Assembly (NCBI GenBank): GCA_964057225.1
Contig: OZ059898.1
Coordinates: forward strand, 12,363,767 to 12,427,766
From: Auanema rhodensis
Taxonomy: Eukaryota; Nematoda; Chromadorea; Rhabditida; Rhabditidae
Direction of reading: 5' to 3'
Length of the DNA stretch: 64,000 nt
The number at the start of each line of letters is the position of its first letter. Within the stretch, counting starts at the first letter, position 1. This document shows, piece by piece, positions 41,807-54,820 of this stretch. The position numbers and the translations under genes are program-made. The notes under the pieces were generated by a model that was given only the letters and a program-made list of their open reading frames with translations, had not been told where the DNA came from and did not search any database.

Positions 41807-43022
41807 TTAAATTGGTTTGTAAAGCAATGTAGTAACATATTTCTTTCGGTACCTATAAAACAAGAATTAAAATATTGAAATAAAACTGATAATAAAACCT
41901 GTGGGTAGCTGAGAGCACCATCACACCATCCTTAATGGATAACGCATATAAATGGTTGAGCATTACATGGTTAGGCTCAGGCAGTACATTAGGATCACAG
42001 GTCATAGGAGTATCTTTGTTGAGAATAACCTAAAGTAATAATAAATAATATGTTTACTTTTTAAATAAAAACCTGAAGAAGGTGAGGAGGTAAAACTGGA
42101 GGATTATGAGCTCGTTCAAATTCCTTTTTGTCCGGTATATCTTGGCTAAACGTTCTATGCTTTTCCAATTCTCTGAATAAGAATTCGAAAATTAGAGCAG
42201 AAAAAAATTAAAATACTTTTCGTTTGGAGTATCGTGTGTAGTTTGTTGGCTTGAAACTCCTCTCATTGCTTCTCCTGCACTTGAAGAAGCTAAATCTTTA
42301 TCGAGAGCAATAAAAACCTGAAAAAAATAATTTATAACTGTATGACTAAAATTATAAAACCTCAAAATCGGCTTCGTCGACCATGATGCAGTTGTTATCT
42401 CCACCGAAGCCGTTATTTACTTTTGGAGATTGATCATCAACTATCCATTTAGAATCAACCATGAATTTATACTCGTGTTGGCCTCAAACAAACTAATTTT
42501 TAAAATAATAAAACCTATAAAAACCTGGGACAAGCTCCAAAATAGTACTAAAATCATTAGTTGATTTAACTAGTGGTATCCGTGTTTTCCAATTGTCCCA
42601 TGAACCAGAAATATATACCCGATTTGGTTGACTATAATCAAATAAAGAAATAATGCATACTAAATATCTAAATTACTTGGTAGCAGTAAAAGGCCACTTG
42701 AATACAACAGGATATTCATTAGTCTCTTTAAATTGTACAGTAGGGGTTACAGCACAATCTTCATCGCTTTTAGCGATTTTCACCTTGAACATAACATAAT
42801 AGTTTAACAAATAGATAAGATAAAAATTCACTTGAACAGGGCATCCGTCTTCAGCGGTTGAGCCAAAGGTTTGTGTATTCCCTCCATATGTTTTATTACG
42901 GCTTGGTGTGGTGGCACCTGGATTAATTCATAAAAAATTGTTATAACAGTTAAACTACCTGCTGAGTAACCCTCACCAGGACGATCTCGTTTATTCAAAC
43001 CACCAGGTTGGGTATTACCCAT
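41807..43022 (-). CDS. AMP-activated protein kinase beta subunit
   Basis: Scaffold and glycogen-binding subunit of AMPK. The N-terminus MGNTQPGG carries Gly2 in an N-myristoylation context, as in vertebrate beta subunits. The carbohydrate-binding module (CBM48) follows: VFKWPF, RVYISGSWDNWK, STILELVPGFYEYKFMVD, SKWIVDD. A linker leads to the C-terminal ASC domain, which is strongly conserved: NPPVLPPHLLQVILNKD, PEPNHVMLNHLYALSIKDG, VMVLSATHRYRKKYVTTLL, ending YKPI with TAA at 41807-41809. The acidic N-terminal extension typical of vertebrates is replaced by a Gly/Thr/Asn-rich segment. The ATG lies 2 bases after a CATTTTTAG acceptor, pointing to trans-splicing. About seven exons, predicted length roughly 270 residues. 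Confidence 0.95.
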
Positions 43023-46000
43023 TTCTAAAAATGATATAAATCTGTTCTAAACAGAATATCACGGCACTTAAGATCACGAGAGTCACGAGTTAATAGATAA
43101 TAGGTTTTACAGTTAAAAATCAATAATAAGTTGCGAGCTTCGTCAACACCCTGTTGGAAATGAATTAAAGCTTATTAGAAGCTTTTTTTAATAAAATTTA
43201 AGTGGTTTCTTGAGTAATTCACGTACATATCGTCATCACATGGCAAGATTTCAAAAATTAGATCGCGGCGGGACCAATTTTCTTGTTATTTTTGCTGCCA
43301 TTGCTAGGATTGAAGGAAAACGTGCTATCGCAGACAAAACAACATAACGTGTGGAAATAGTGAAAATGATAGTTTTTTTAAATAAGAACTGATAGCTATT
43401 TTATTTATTAACCTATAAAACGTGGTTTATAAAGGGACGTATTGCTAATGTTTTTGGTATATAAGGAGCGACCGACAAATTAAGAAACGTGAAGATAAGT
43501 ACATGTGGTTGGATGGCACATACAATGTTATCTGGTTATCAATTTTAAAACCTGTTCATTATTAGAAATAGTGAAAAATCAGATTGAAATTTCATACGTC
43601 GATATAAACTGACAAGTGCTAGTACAAACATCGTTTTGTTTTCTTGTTCCGTTCATGTACGAAGAAACACTACAAAAATCAAAGAAAAGTAAAAATCGTT
43701 TCATAAAATGAAAAAAAAAGATGTTGAAAATAGAAAGTGGGGTCAGCACTTTTGTTTGATATTCGGGTGCAAGAGCAAGAGAGCTGACGCGCAGAGAGAT
43801 AGAGAGAATGAGAGGAAATTATGTACGTTACCAAAAGCTATTGCTTGTAATCCTCTTTGTATACTGAAATATTTTATAGTTCAGGAATAAATGATGTTAA
43901 CAGGTTACAGCAATACGATCACATGTTTGTGGAATCGATCAAGCTTTCTTGCATCAATAGGAAGTATAAAATATCAGATCTATCAAATTAATCACACTAA
44001 AGGTACAGTTTGAGTATCAGAAATTTGAAACATAAATTATTATATGGTAATCAATTAAAAAATCATAGAACAACATCAAATCATAACAATAACAACATAT
44101 GTTATCGTTCTTAAGTTTCAAATTAATACTTATCCAATCAATAGAAAAAGATCGAAGAGTAAGAATTTGAAGAAAAAATGAATGAACAACAGCTTAAGGC
44201 TGATCTTCGGCTTCATATGTTATAAAGCTCTTACATGAGCTCTTATTCGCATCAATTGCCCCCCCCCCCCTCATCTTCTTCTGTTTAGCAATAAAATATG
44301 AATTCCAAAGGTATGTAAATGTTGTTTTTCTTTCACATAATTTACAACTACTGAGTGTCATTTTCACTAACAGAAACAGTTTTTTTTTATTTTTGACGTG
44401 ATAAGTTGATCCATGTTTCTTGTAACAAAGGAGTAGAATTTCACATCACACCAACAGAACGTTTCCGCAACTGTTTCGAATCGTAACCGTGACACTCGTT
44501 CCACTAGCTTCTGAATGAATGTTTCAAGTGACGTAATTCGGAAGTTTTAGTATTACACCTCTTCTCACAACTTCGGTGATCACGAAGGCACTTCCTCTCA
44601 TTTGTTTAACAAGCTGCACCACGATATTCACGTACAGTCTCACAGTCACTGTCTGATGACATTTTTTGAGATTTCATCGATTTCTCTAATCATATCTTAA
44701 GCCATTGCTATTCAGATTTTAGCTATAGGGTTTACTATTCATTTTTCCAAGATTGAGGAGTGAAGTGTAAAATGCCATTCCTTGATTCACCTGAAATGCC
44801 ATCTGCTATTTCATGGTATCGAATATACTTCTCAGTTTCTGCAGTTTAACTGTGATCAAAAATCTTTTATCTTATATTTCGTGATATGATTTGCTTCAAA
44901 AACATATTTTGGTGTTGACGACAAGCTTACTCATGCTCACGTCAGACACGTGGACGAGGAAAACACTCATTTTTAAAGCTTCACTCGCGTAAGTCGGTTG
45001 TGGTACTTGAAGTTGGAAGCCTTTTTCTAATCCCATATATTTGTATGTTTATTTTATTTCATAAATGAATGTGACGTTCTAAAAAATCTTTTGTTTTATA
45101 ATTTTAATTTTTGTTTTTTGAATAACTATGGAAATGCTTTTGTTTAAATCGCTCTATTTCAGAGATATGTCTCAGTAATCAAACCACTTCGTCAATGAAC
45201 CATTTGTCACGTTGGGTCCGCCCTCAAATAGTCAGTTTATTCTCAATTTTAATTAAAGAGTTTAGTAATTATAAAAAGAAAAAATTGATACAGCTTTCTT
45301 ATGTTTACTCAAGTTATTTTATTTGACTATATGATTAGAACATAAGAGATTCTGTGAAAAGCGAGCGCATGGTGGCGGCAGTTTCTTTTTTTTTTTGCTA
45401 AAAGTCAATGTAAATGAACAATATATCAGAATTACAATTTGAATGAAGTTTTCATAGCAAAAACTTAAAGAACCAACCATCCAACTACTTTTGTATCCTT
45501 TGTGGCACGAATAGGTAGATAGAGAAAAGGAAAAAAAAAGCATAAACCCTAGTTGATATTTAGTTTAAAAGATTTGTTCGGAAAATTATGATTCGCCACC
45601 AATATGTTTCTCCAACAGCAATTTATCTATTAGCTTTTCTACTTTACAGGGTCTCTCAGCCGCTCATCGAGGTATTCTGCCTCTGGTTACGGGTTCACGA
45701 TCTCATCATGTACTGCCAACGAAACGCAAACGTCGTCATTCTATCACTGACGTTGCCACCTTTCGGAGGTATCATTTTCCTTGCGCTCTTTTATTTAAAA
45801 TTTTCCGGGCATTTCGGTGAGTGCTTGGAGCATTCAATGAGTATCTGGTGCAATCTCGTCCTCTCTTCCATTTCTCTATTCTTGTTGTGCATTCTCGTTG
45901 TGAATGCTCCAGGGCCATGCTTGTGCTGCTCGCTGCAACACAATGTTGCCATGCGATGTGCCTTCCTTACAATTTCACTTTCAAGAAAATGGCCCAATCA

Positions 46001-48216
46001 TTGATTCTTTGTTTTTATGAATTTTATATATATATATAATACATAAAAGAGTATTAGGTGCACTTACACGTATGGACTTTTGCGTCTCATAACGCCCTCA
46101 CGCAGCGCGACGCCTGTTCTCCGAAATTCCAGAGAAAAAAAATATAGGAAGAGGGAGTGACAGCTAAAAATGAGAGATTGGGGAGAAACATGTGAAAGTG
46201 GATGGGTGCGTATGATGATGCAATGTGCCAACTTCCTTGAGGATTTGGGACGCATTTCTTGTGATGCTAACTTTATTTTTTTCTCGTTTTCGTTTTTTTA
46301 GCCTAATATTCCCAGATATCCTCTATTCTGTTGAGTATATCTATGTTTATTATTTTCTCTTTTTCATATTGTCTCTTCTTTCATTCCAATACTTCAGGAT
46401 ACAAGTATATATTTTAGTAATCTTTCATACATATATAGTACATTTCACTTTATACCTTTCGGGAAAAGCTTACTATCACAGTTTTTTCTTCGAAAAATTA
46501 TAAAATTCATCTCATTCTTCATCTTTCCTTATAAAATAAGATTCGTACTTATTTTTTGAAATAATTGTGTGAAACAATTTAAAAGTTTTAAGTGTTCATT
46601 GTGAGCTATAATGAAGAAAGAAAAAATCTTTTTTTTTGTGTGTTGGTGTGTATGATATTTATCTCTGTTTGGCTAGCAATTTTGCTTTATATGTAATTTG
46701 ACCTTTTCATGACATTCTTTCCACGATTTTTCATTTCGATTAACTATTTGTTCGTATTAGTGTAAGAAAATCATATATTCATTAAATTCGATCATACTGC
46801 CTAATATAATTTCATATGGCATATGATTTTCACGTTGAGCTAACCTGATATATTAGATAGTATTAGAAATTCATCTAATAATTTCCATAATATCGACTCG
46901 AGCTGCAAGTATGCAAGCGCGCTCTATATGCCAGGCCATCCCTGGCGGTGGCTTCAGCTGTTTTTTTTGTTAACAACATCTGCTGCTTTTCTTTAAAATG
47001 TCTCTTTTTTCGAAATTTTGCGCATTTAGCCTTTTATCCATCTGTTGCGTTCGTTGTCGATTTGAATTTTTTTCAAATGAGGCTGTTTGAAAGCACTTAA
47101 GAATTTCTAAATTGTTTCATAAAGTTCTACTTAGTATGAATAATTTCAAATTTTCTTCATATTGTATTATAAAAACGTTTGAAACACAATGCTAGCTGAT
47201 GGTTGTTCTCAAAAGTAATTTATGACTAATACATGCGATTACCTTAGCTTTTTGTGTTTGCAATGCACAAAGCATCGCTCCGCCTTCAGTCTGCACCCTG
47301 CCGGCCACAGCCACACTCTTTCTCCTCGATTGCCCTCTCGGGTCTCATTCCCACTACAAGCTCCTAACGCAGATATTCTTCACCTCGTTCTCTTGCTATT
47401 CTTTTGGTGTTCATTGCGGGCATATTATTCAATCAACACCTGAATTCAAGGAATTGCTGAAGAAGCATTATTGATACATAACTTCCTTGTTTGGAAGTCA
47501 AAACTTCACAACTGTCGCCGCCGACTGCCTCAACAGCAACGACTATTACTCCATCTATCAGCTTTTTTTTCAATTTTTATTCTAAATATTGCTTACCTTT
47601 CCTCCGATTATCAAAAAAATACATGGAGGGGGACTCACCCAGATACCGCAGGTTAATAGTTTTTCTTATAATTTTTTGATTCGACACATTTAGTATATTT
47701 ATGTATATCATTTGCATAGCCATTTGCTCAACAAAGTTTTATAGTTCTCAAATTTTTGCCAAAATGGCCATTAAATGCTTAATTTAAAACTCCCTAATTC
47801 TATATCTCTCATTCGCTTTCATATAGCCAACAGCTTCAAATTGCTAACATTTACGGATTCTGAATGCTTAGACCATTAAAAGAAATGTGATATTCCTGCA
47901 CATCTTATAGACCGAATCATAAAAATTAAGCTATTTCCTTTTTTCCCCTTTAAAAGCTAAATGTAGCGAATCTGGCTATCATCTCTTTTGGGCATATCAT
48001 ATGAATTGAATTCAAATGAGCTTTTCCCTAAAATTTCCGGAAAAATCATGCAAAATTTGCCGCTGAGCTTATTTCGCGAGTCTTTTTTCTTTCCGAAATA
48101 TAAATCTGATCCCAGATTGAATGTGTTTAACCTTCTCCGTGGTAAAAAAAAACAAACTTTCATTGAAATGAAACTCGAAACAGATTATCTTCTATACATT
48201 TATTATTTCCAGTTTG
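43023..48216. other. Intergenic, AMPK beta to glutaminase
   Basis: 5.2 kb without a confident gene. Items seen: an open, ATG-less minus-strand frame at 43030-43155 after a CAACAG acceptor; a C10 run at 44261; a hydrophobic + strand frame at 45588-46004; a GC-rich patch with a possible structured RNA at 46901-46968; and a possible upstream glutaminase exon at 47623-47651. The rest is AT-rich and holds the promoters of the two flanking divergent genes. Confidence 0.5.
46901..46968 (+). ncRNA. Possible Pol III small structured RNA
   Basis: In an AT-rich background this short patch is GC-rich. Its ends can pair: AGCTG(c)AAG at the 5' side with CTTCAGCT at the 3' side. An inner hairpin (CCAGG-CCAT-CCTGG type) sits between, and a run of eight T follows directly, as in Pol III transcripts. 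No known RNA family is recognised, and no A/B box is seen. The structure is short enough to be chance. Confidence 0.22.
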
Positions 48217-51200
48217 ATGCGGGAGAACACTGTCATGGGGGGTAGTTTTGCCCTTCGATCCATGTCGTACGATGCCAAATATAGAACACATTTACAAGAA
48301 ATGATATTTGATCTCTATCGTGATGAAGAAATCGACAAAATTTTTCTACCACGATTCTTCAAGGTAAGTCGTACGGAACATTGTTTTCTTCAAATGACTT
48401 GCTTTTTTTTTGGCTAACAAGCCAAGCATTAAGCCTAAAAGAGAGATTTGTTATTTTTTCTGTATATTATTAAATAAGAGTGGAAACGGATAATAGAGCT
48501 TAGGAACATGAATTATAGTGAGAGAGAGTATTTATAAAGAAATAACGTAAAATGATGTTAACTATTGTAATATCCTCTAAGCAATATATATATATATATC
48601 CATCTCATAATTATTTTTCTTTAGGACAGCTGAATATATGACACCCTAAAATACATATTAGAATCATCAGCTTCAAAATATTGAAAATGGTGACTCTCAT
48701 TAGTAATAGATGCAAAAGTTGACTTCATAAGCTTTCTGTCTGTGCAACGTGATTCAAAAATGACTTTTCCGGCTAAAATACACATCTGGTGAGAGCCAAA
48801 TGTTGATCTCATAGTCTCACTTTTTAAAAACCTTTTGTGAGAATTTGAGTATGTTTAACCAGCTTTTACGATGGAAATTGCCGGAAATCGCAAATCAGTA
48901 GAAGTGACTGAGTATGTCTAGTCATTTCTTTTGTTTCTAACTATGCTTGAAGCGGATATTATCATCCCGTCATTATTGACTTTAAGCTCAGCTGAAGACT
49001 ATTAATTATTCGAACTAAGTATTTTACATTTAATTAGCTAAAGATAGGTCAAGCCATTAAAATCAGTATCATATCCTGTGGGTTAGTAAGCTTCTGTCAG
49101 CTTTCTCGTCTGAGCATCTCATATTTTCTCGAAAAATGGAGCAGATGTCTATTCGTAATTTGGTGAATGAGATGTGCTCCAAGAAATTTTTGATCTTCTC
49201 AGTTGACTAAAAGGCATGAAGACGAATGGTTGTCGCCGGCACGACTTGCGTCAGTTTTCGTTTAATCCAGAAATGGCGGAATTCATGGACATGTGTGTCT
49301 TTCACATTTTACTTAAGACCGAGACATTCGTGTGTCCTTTGAAGTAGGAACGATAGAGTGACGTCGAAGAGAATAGAAAGAAGTAGCAGATAAAAGCAAT
49401 GAAGTATGTATATGAAGAAATAGAAGAAGCCTAAAATCTATTGATGCGAGATGGACATAGATGGGCTTATATATGAGACACATAAAAAGTACTTCAAGAA
49501 CGAGGAAGAGAAAAACTCAATAAATTCTTGCTTTCATAACTGAAGAGCTCTGATGTTAAGCTGCTTGAGCTTCACCCTGACTTTACTGTGAATGCTGAAG
49601 ATTGATGAGAAAACATAAAAAGCTATTAATTATTCAAAAAATTACTAAAAAATTTTCAATTATTTTTTTAAATAATGATTGATATTCTGTTCCAGGAACT
49701 TGTAGAGGCTGGAATACGTAAAGATGACCCTCGCCTTGAGCAGATGATTAAACAAGTCAGTTTATGCATAATATGGATTATTATGGAAATTCACCTTTGC
49801 ACTAAAGAACGAAATATGAGTATTTTCAACTTTATTTTTAGGTTAAAGAAGCTGAAACTATAGATGAGCAAACATTAACCGATAACCAACATTTTTATTT
49901 AGATAGAGAGACTTTTAAAAAGTGAGAAAATTGAATTTTTTATTTGTTTTACTATATATATATCATCTATATATACATTTAACCAATTCTATTAATGTCC
50001 TTTCCAGATGTGTTGGAAATAGCATAGGTGTTATAGGTAAAGCATTAAAAAATCAGCTCGTTATTCCCGATTGGCCATCCTTCACAGCTGTCATCAGTGA
50101 AATTTTTGAAGAAACACGTCAATATACTCAAGGAAATGTATGTTATTAATGTGTTGTTATGAAAAACAAATTCACGAGTTCAGGTAGCAACTTATATACC
50201 ACAACTCGCGAGAGCAAACCCAAATTCTTGGGCTGTATCAATTTGCACCATTGACGGTCAAAGACGAAGCTGGGGAGATGCATATAAGCCATTCTGTTTA
50301 CAGGTGCCTAAATACAAATATTCCCAGATGATCTGTTATCTGGAGAATAATGGAATATAAAATGAAGAAAAACAATTTTTTTTCTCAGTCTGTGTCCAAG
50401 CCTTTCACTTATGCCATGGTTCACGACGAAATAGGGCCAGATGAGCTTCATTCACATATCGGACAAGAGCCTAGTGGACGACTTTTCAACGACATTTCAT
50501 TAGATCATAACAGTATGTTTGAATTTGATTTGGTTTCTTATTGCTAGATGAAGGATGTATTACACGTATTATAAACAAACGTTTGTCTAATATGTTGATA
50601 TTAATCATTGTTGGTTCCAGAAAAACCGCACAATCCGCTGATTAACGCTGGTGCTATCGTAGCGGCATCTCTTCTCAAACGTCAAGCATCCCTTTCCGAT
50701 CGATTCGACTATGTAATTTTTTTCTTTTTCAAAATTTCTTTTATCATCATAACATCATTTCTTTTTATTCTTTTCAGGCCATTCGGCAATTTCGTCGATT
50801 TTGCGGTGTAGGCTATGTAGGATTTAATAATGCTGTGTGAGTCAAATAAATTTTTGAAGAATTATTCATTCATGATTTCATGCTTTAGATTTTTATCTGA
50901 ACGAGAAACAGCCGATCGAAATTATGCTCTGTCATACTATATGAGGGAGCATAAGGTAAGAATCTATTATTAATAATTCATTTATCATATTTTTTCATTA
51001 TAGTGTTTCCCTCCTACTACTAACCTTCAAGATACTGTAGATTTGTATTTCCAACTATGCTCTATTGAAACAAACTGTGACACATTATCTGTCATGGCAG
51101 CAACAATGGCCAATGGAGGAGTCAATCCAATGAATGGCGAACGAGTTATTAATAACAAGTAACAATAAAAGTAAAACAATAAGCTGAAATCATATTTCAG

Positions 51201-52056
51201 GGCTTGTCGTGATACTTTATCTCTAATGTACTCTTGTGGTATGTATGACTGGTCAGGTCAATTTGCATTTAGAGTAAGCATATATCTTGGGAATTTCAAA
51301 AAGTATTAAAACTATTTGCAGATTGGATTGCCAGCTAAGTCTGGAGTATCAGGAGATATGATAATAGTCATCCCAAATGTGATGGGTATTGCCATATACT
51401 CACCACGATTAGACAACTTAGGTAATACTGTTAGAGGTGTTAAATTAGCTGAAGCTCTCATTCAAAAGTTCAACTTCCACAACTACGATAGCTTGGTAAC
51501 ACATATTGTTAACGTTACCTTAATCATAAATGGTTAATGCTTTAGGTATATTCGGATTGTCAAAAGATTGATCCTCGAAAATCTGTACAAGAAACCGATC
51601 AAGACAACACCATGAAGTTTATGTTTGCAGCTAAATCGGGTGATATATCATCAATCAAACGGTATTACCGTTAAACTATGAGCATTTTAACTGAAATCTA
51701 CATATAGATTTCTTCTAATGGGCATGAGTATTCATGATAGAGATTATGACGATCGTACTTGTCTCCACGTAGCTGCTTGTGAAGGAGATGCAGAATGTTT
51801 AGACTTCCTTTTATCAAAATGGAAAGAATCACCAGGTAATAAAAGTTGCAGTATTAATTATATAAATGATGTCTTAATTTCAAATTTAATTTGAGTTGAC
51901 GTCGTCACTACTACTTCACAAATAAAAATGTTTTCAGAACCATTAGATAGATATAGTAGAAAGCCATTAGATGATGCTATTCATTTCAAGCATGAGGAAT
52001 GTATTCAATTATTGAGAAAATCAGCAGATCGATGGAAGATTGCTGAACAAGACTAA
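48217..52056 (+). CDS. Glutaminase (kidney type) with ankyrin repeats
   Basis: Hydrolyses glutamine to glutamate and ammonia. About fifteen exons. The N-terminal helical region ([30 protein letters not shown]) matches the regulatory segment of animal GLS. The beta-lactamase-like glutaminase domain follows: [25 protein letters not shown], the catalytic SxxK in [83 protein letters not shown] and VIPNVMGI. Two ankyrin-type units ([33 protein letters not shown]) and a short tail end at TAA 52054-52056. The ATG at 48217 is 4 bases after a TATTTCCAG acceptor. No clear mitochondrial leader is present from this start. An upstream ATG at 47623 splices in frame and would add a few residues. Confidence 0.93.
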
Positions 52057-52653
52057 AGTGTGATATGTTCTTGAAATCTGTTTATAGGTTTAGATTATTG
52101 AAAATAGATTTTTCATCAAGACAAAAGTTGCAAATATGTATACTAATTCTACCTTACTTTATGGGTTTCTGTTTATTTTCATACGAAACAAACTAAATCA
52201 CTTTTCTTTTCCTTTGATCAGAGCAGATATACATATGTTTTGTCAAAGACTATATAAACAAGAACTTAATAAACTTATTAATTAATTCGTATTATTTATA
52301 AATAAAAAACATAATATATTAACGAAGACATACATATGTACATTTTTGTAACAAATATCAATTCAAAATAACAAAACAAAAGAAAATTCTGCAAATATCC
52401 TAAAGAAACTGAATTTATTTTCTTTAATATGATATTTAGAATAAATGGTGATTAAAGAGCAAACACCCGTGTTTGATTCTGATTTTCAGTCCTATATTAC
52501 AAAGATTAAACATAATAAATGACTTAATGCGTTTAAATTAATCAAAGCGTCTTTTGAAAGAGGAAGTATTGTCCTCGTCTGACGAGAATGAAGCTGCATT
52601 TGTAAGGTAGAAAATGATAATAAGCTTGACATCAGAGTATTTCATACATTACT
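52057..52653. other. Intergenic, glutaminase/NHR 3' ends
   Basis: The two genes converge here. Glutaminase 3' UTR with AATAAA-like signals near 52268 and 52300 is probable. On the minus strand, 52544-52605 reads as a short Ser/Asp-rich tail ending FKRRFD plus stop, which could be an alternative last exon of the receptor. Confidence 0.5.
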
Positions 52654-54820
52654 CTATGTATTATTTAAGTTCGAATCAATAGTAGAAGTATGAACTTCAT
52701 TGTTGGTGGATTTCCACATTTGAATTCCTTCGGCTATACCTAGAAATCGAATTTTCTTCAAACTGTCCCTGGTTGAAAAAATACTGTGAAATGTCAGTTT
52801 TTTCAAGTTTTCCGCCATGTTGACATCCCATTCCAATTTGGGATTATTGATTTTTGAGTAACAAACATCGGCATACCTGATTGAGATGAAAAGTGATAAA
52901 AAAGAAAAAAATTAGAGCTTACCATGTGTTACCCAAATCACAAAATCCAAACACTTTAAAAATTTGAATGTCCAAACAATGCATATTACATACTTCCTTT
53001 ACATTAAATGAAGTTGAATAAGAATAAATTCATAAAACTACCTCAATATCTCCTAGAATCAGTGTGATTTCTGCGAATCGGACTTCTGCTTCTTGAAGTT
53101 GATGTATCGTGTAGCTTTCAAAAAGCCGTTGCATTGCCCAATTTCGTTGTTCTTTCATTAGTAGCTTTGTTTGTGCCGATACAAAAGGATTATCTGTGCG
53201 AAAAACAGTACATGTTATAGTGTTAACCTGAATTTCAAACTTGCTACACTCCATAATAACATTAAATGGAGATACACGATCTCCGCATCTGTTATTGCCA
53301 TATCCACAAAACGATTCACAATATTTTTCCAACCGCGAGAATAAGTTTCAGCAAAAGTTCTGACAAAAATCACTGAAACCTTTCGGCAACTTTTCACAAA
53401 ACATACTCGTATTTGAATTTAATCTGTTTCTCGTCCTCCTCAGGCATTTCAAATCCAGTTCGGTTTGGAGGAATGAAAGTAGAGTTATTCAGGACAAAAT
53501 TTCTTTTTTCCACCTGCATGTCTATTTCTTAATTTTCTACATTAAGGTACAAACCTCGGTTGGATGTTGTGATGCTATATAAAAATGATCTAAATTAAGT
53601 TTCCGTATAGAATATCTTTTCAACAGGCTATCCTTAACCAATAATACAGTAAATTGTTCAAGTTTTCTAAGCTTTACTCTCTCATCTGATGGTAGACGTT
53701 TATAGCATTCCATTCTATCCAACCAAAAAAATACTCCCACAAGCTCCACTTTAAATAATTTGTTCATGTCAAAAGGTGTCATTTCACGTAATTCAGGTCC
53801 CTCAAATAGTAAATTCAAAGAATATTGAAGTCTAGGGAATTACATTTTCCAATTCATCAAGAAAGCTAGGTATTGTTGAGAAACTCAGCTGCATCATGCG
53901 TAAGTGACATCTGAGATAGAATAGTTCTAGTCTACTTACTCGTTAGTATAATCAAACTTATATGAATCGATCAAAGAATTGAACTTATAATATTCTTCAA
54001 ATAATTTACTTTCCGGATAGTTCATACTATGCTTGCAAATTTTCTTAAAATCCTTTTATACCGAAATGGTTATTGTCTTACTTTCAACATAGTTGGATTA
54101 TTATTGCTTGTAGAAGGTTTAATATCCTCTTGATCAATAATTTCTGTTTTCACTTTAATATTGTCTACATTCTTGAACTAAAATTAAAAATAGACAGTTT
54201 TTTAAATTGCTATATAAAAACTTTTTTTTTGATAGGATTACGTTGGTGTGGAGTTCCAGCTTTATCTTCCAAATGACTTCAAAATTAATTTCTTTAATTC
54301 TCGATAAGCAATAAACTAAACCTCGAACATAACGATGATGACGATGAACTTTCCGAAATCTTATTTTGTCGATCTCTCTGAGAGCCGGTGGGATCCCGAC
54401 GCGGCTGGACAGCTTTGAATATCGCATCATCCTATATACATTCTAAGCAAACACATACCTGATATTCTCATTCCAGCTTCCAAGCATTTCTTATAACGAC
54501 AGAAACGGCAAGAACATCTTCCTTCCATATCAATTATACAATTTTGATAGTTTTTGCAATAATATTGCTGCAAAATCCAAAGATCGAAGCAGAATGATTT
54601 AAAATTTCAGGTTAATAATTAAGTTTCTCATGATATCGATAAGATCTCATTAAGAAACATATCGTGAATATATAAAATATTATGTAATATTTTTGAACCT
54701 TACAACTTTTTCTACAACTGTTCTTCGAAAAAATGCATTACAGGAACGACAGGACAACGCTCCATAATGTATGCCATCAGCTGTTGCCGAACAAATAGAG
54801 CATAGAGATTCCTCCAACAT
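52654..54820 (-). CDS. Nuclear hormone receptor (nematode type)
   Basis: Ligand-type transcription factor. The DNA-binding domain is complete. Finger 1 is CSIC with 13 residues to CRSC, then P-box NAFFRR; finger 2 is CKNYQNC, nine residues, then CRFC, followed by RYKKCLEAGM. The next exon reads AVQPRRDPTGSQRDR and a Ser run, the usual hinge wording of nematode receptors. A further exon contains IKVKTE, a psi-K-x-E sumoylation consensus, before a Ser/Asn linker. The ligand-binding half is divergent but has helical segments (YSRGWKNIVNRFVDMAI, DAEIVYLHLMLLW, QAEVRF). The start MLEESLCSIC begins directly at the first finger with no A/B domain. I take the stop TAG at 52654-52656; an alternative downstream exon is possible. 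Target genes and ligand are unknown. Confidence 0.85.

Noticed and set aside
45588-46004. 138-codon hydrophobic frame, possible membrane protein
   Set aside because: Hydrophobic stretches arise from T-rich DNA, overlapping frames are also open, and no family is recognised. Kept only as a possible source of a glutaminase leader in another frame.
52544-52605. Ser/Asp-rich tail as the true last exon of the nuclear receptor
   Set aside because: No consensus donor was found before the in-frame TAG at 52654-52656 that would join to it, so the earlier stop was kept.
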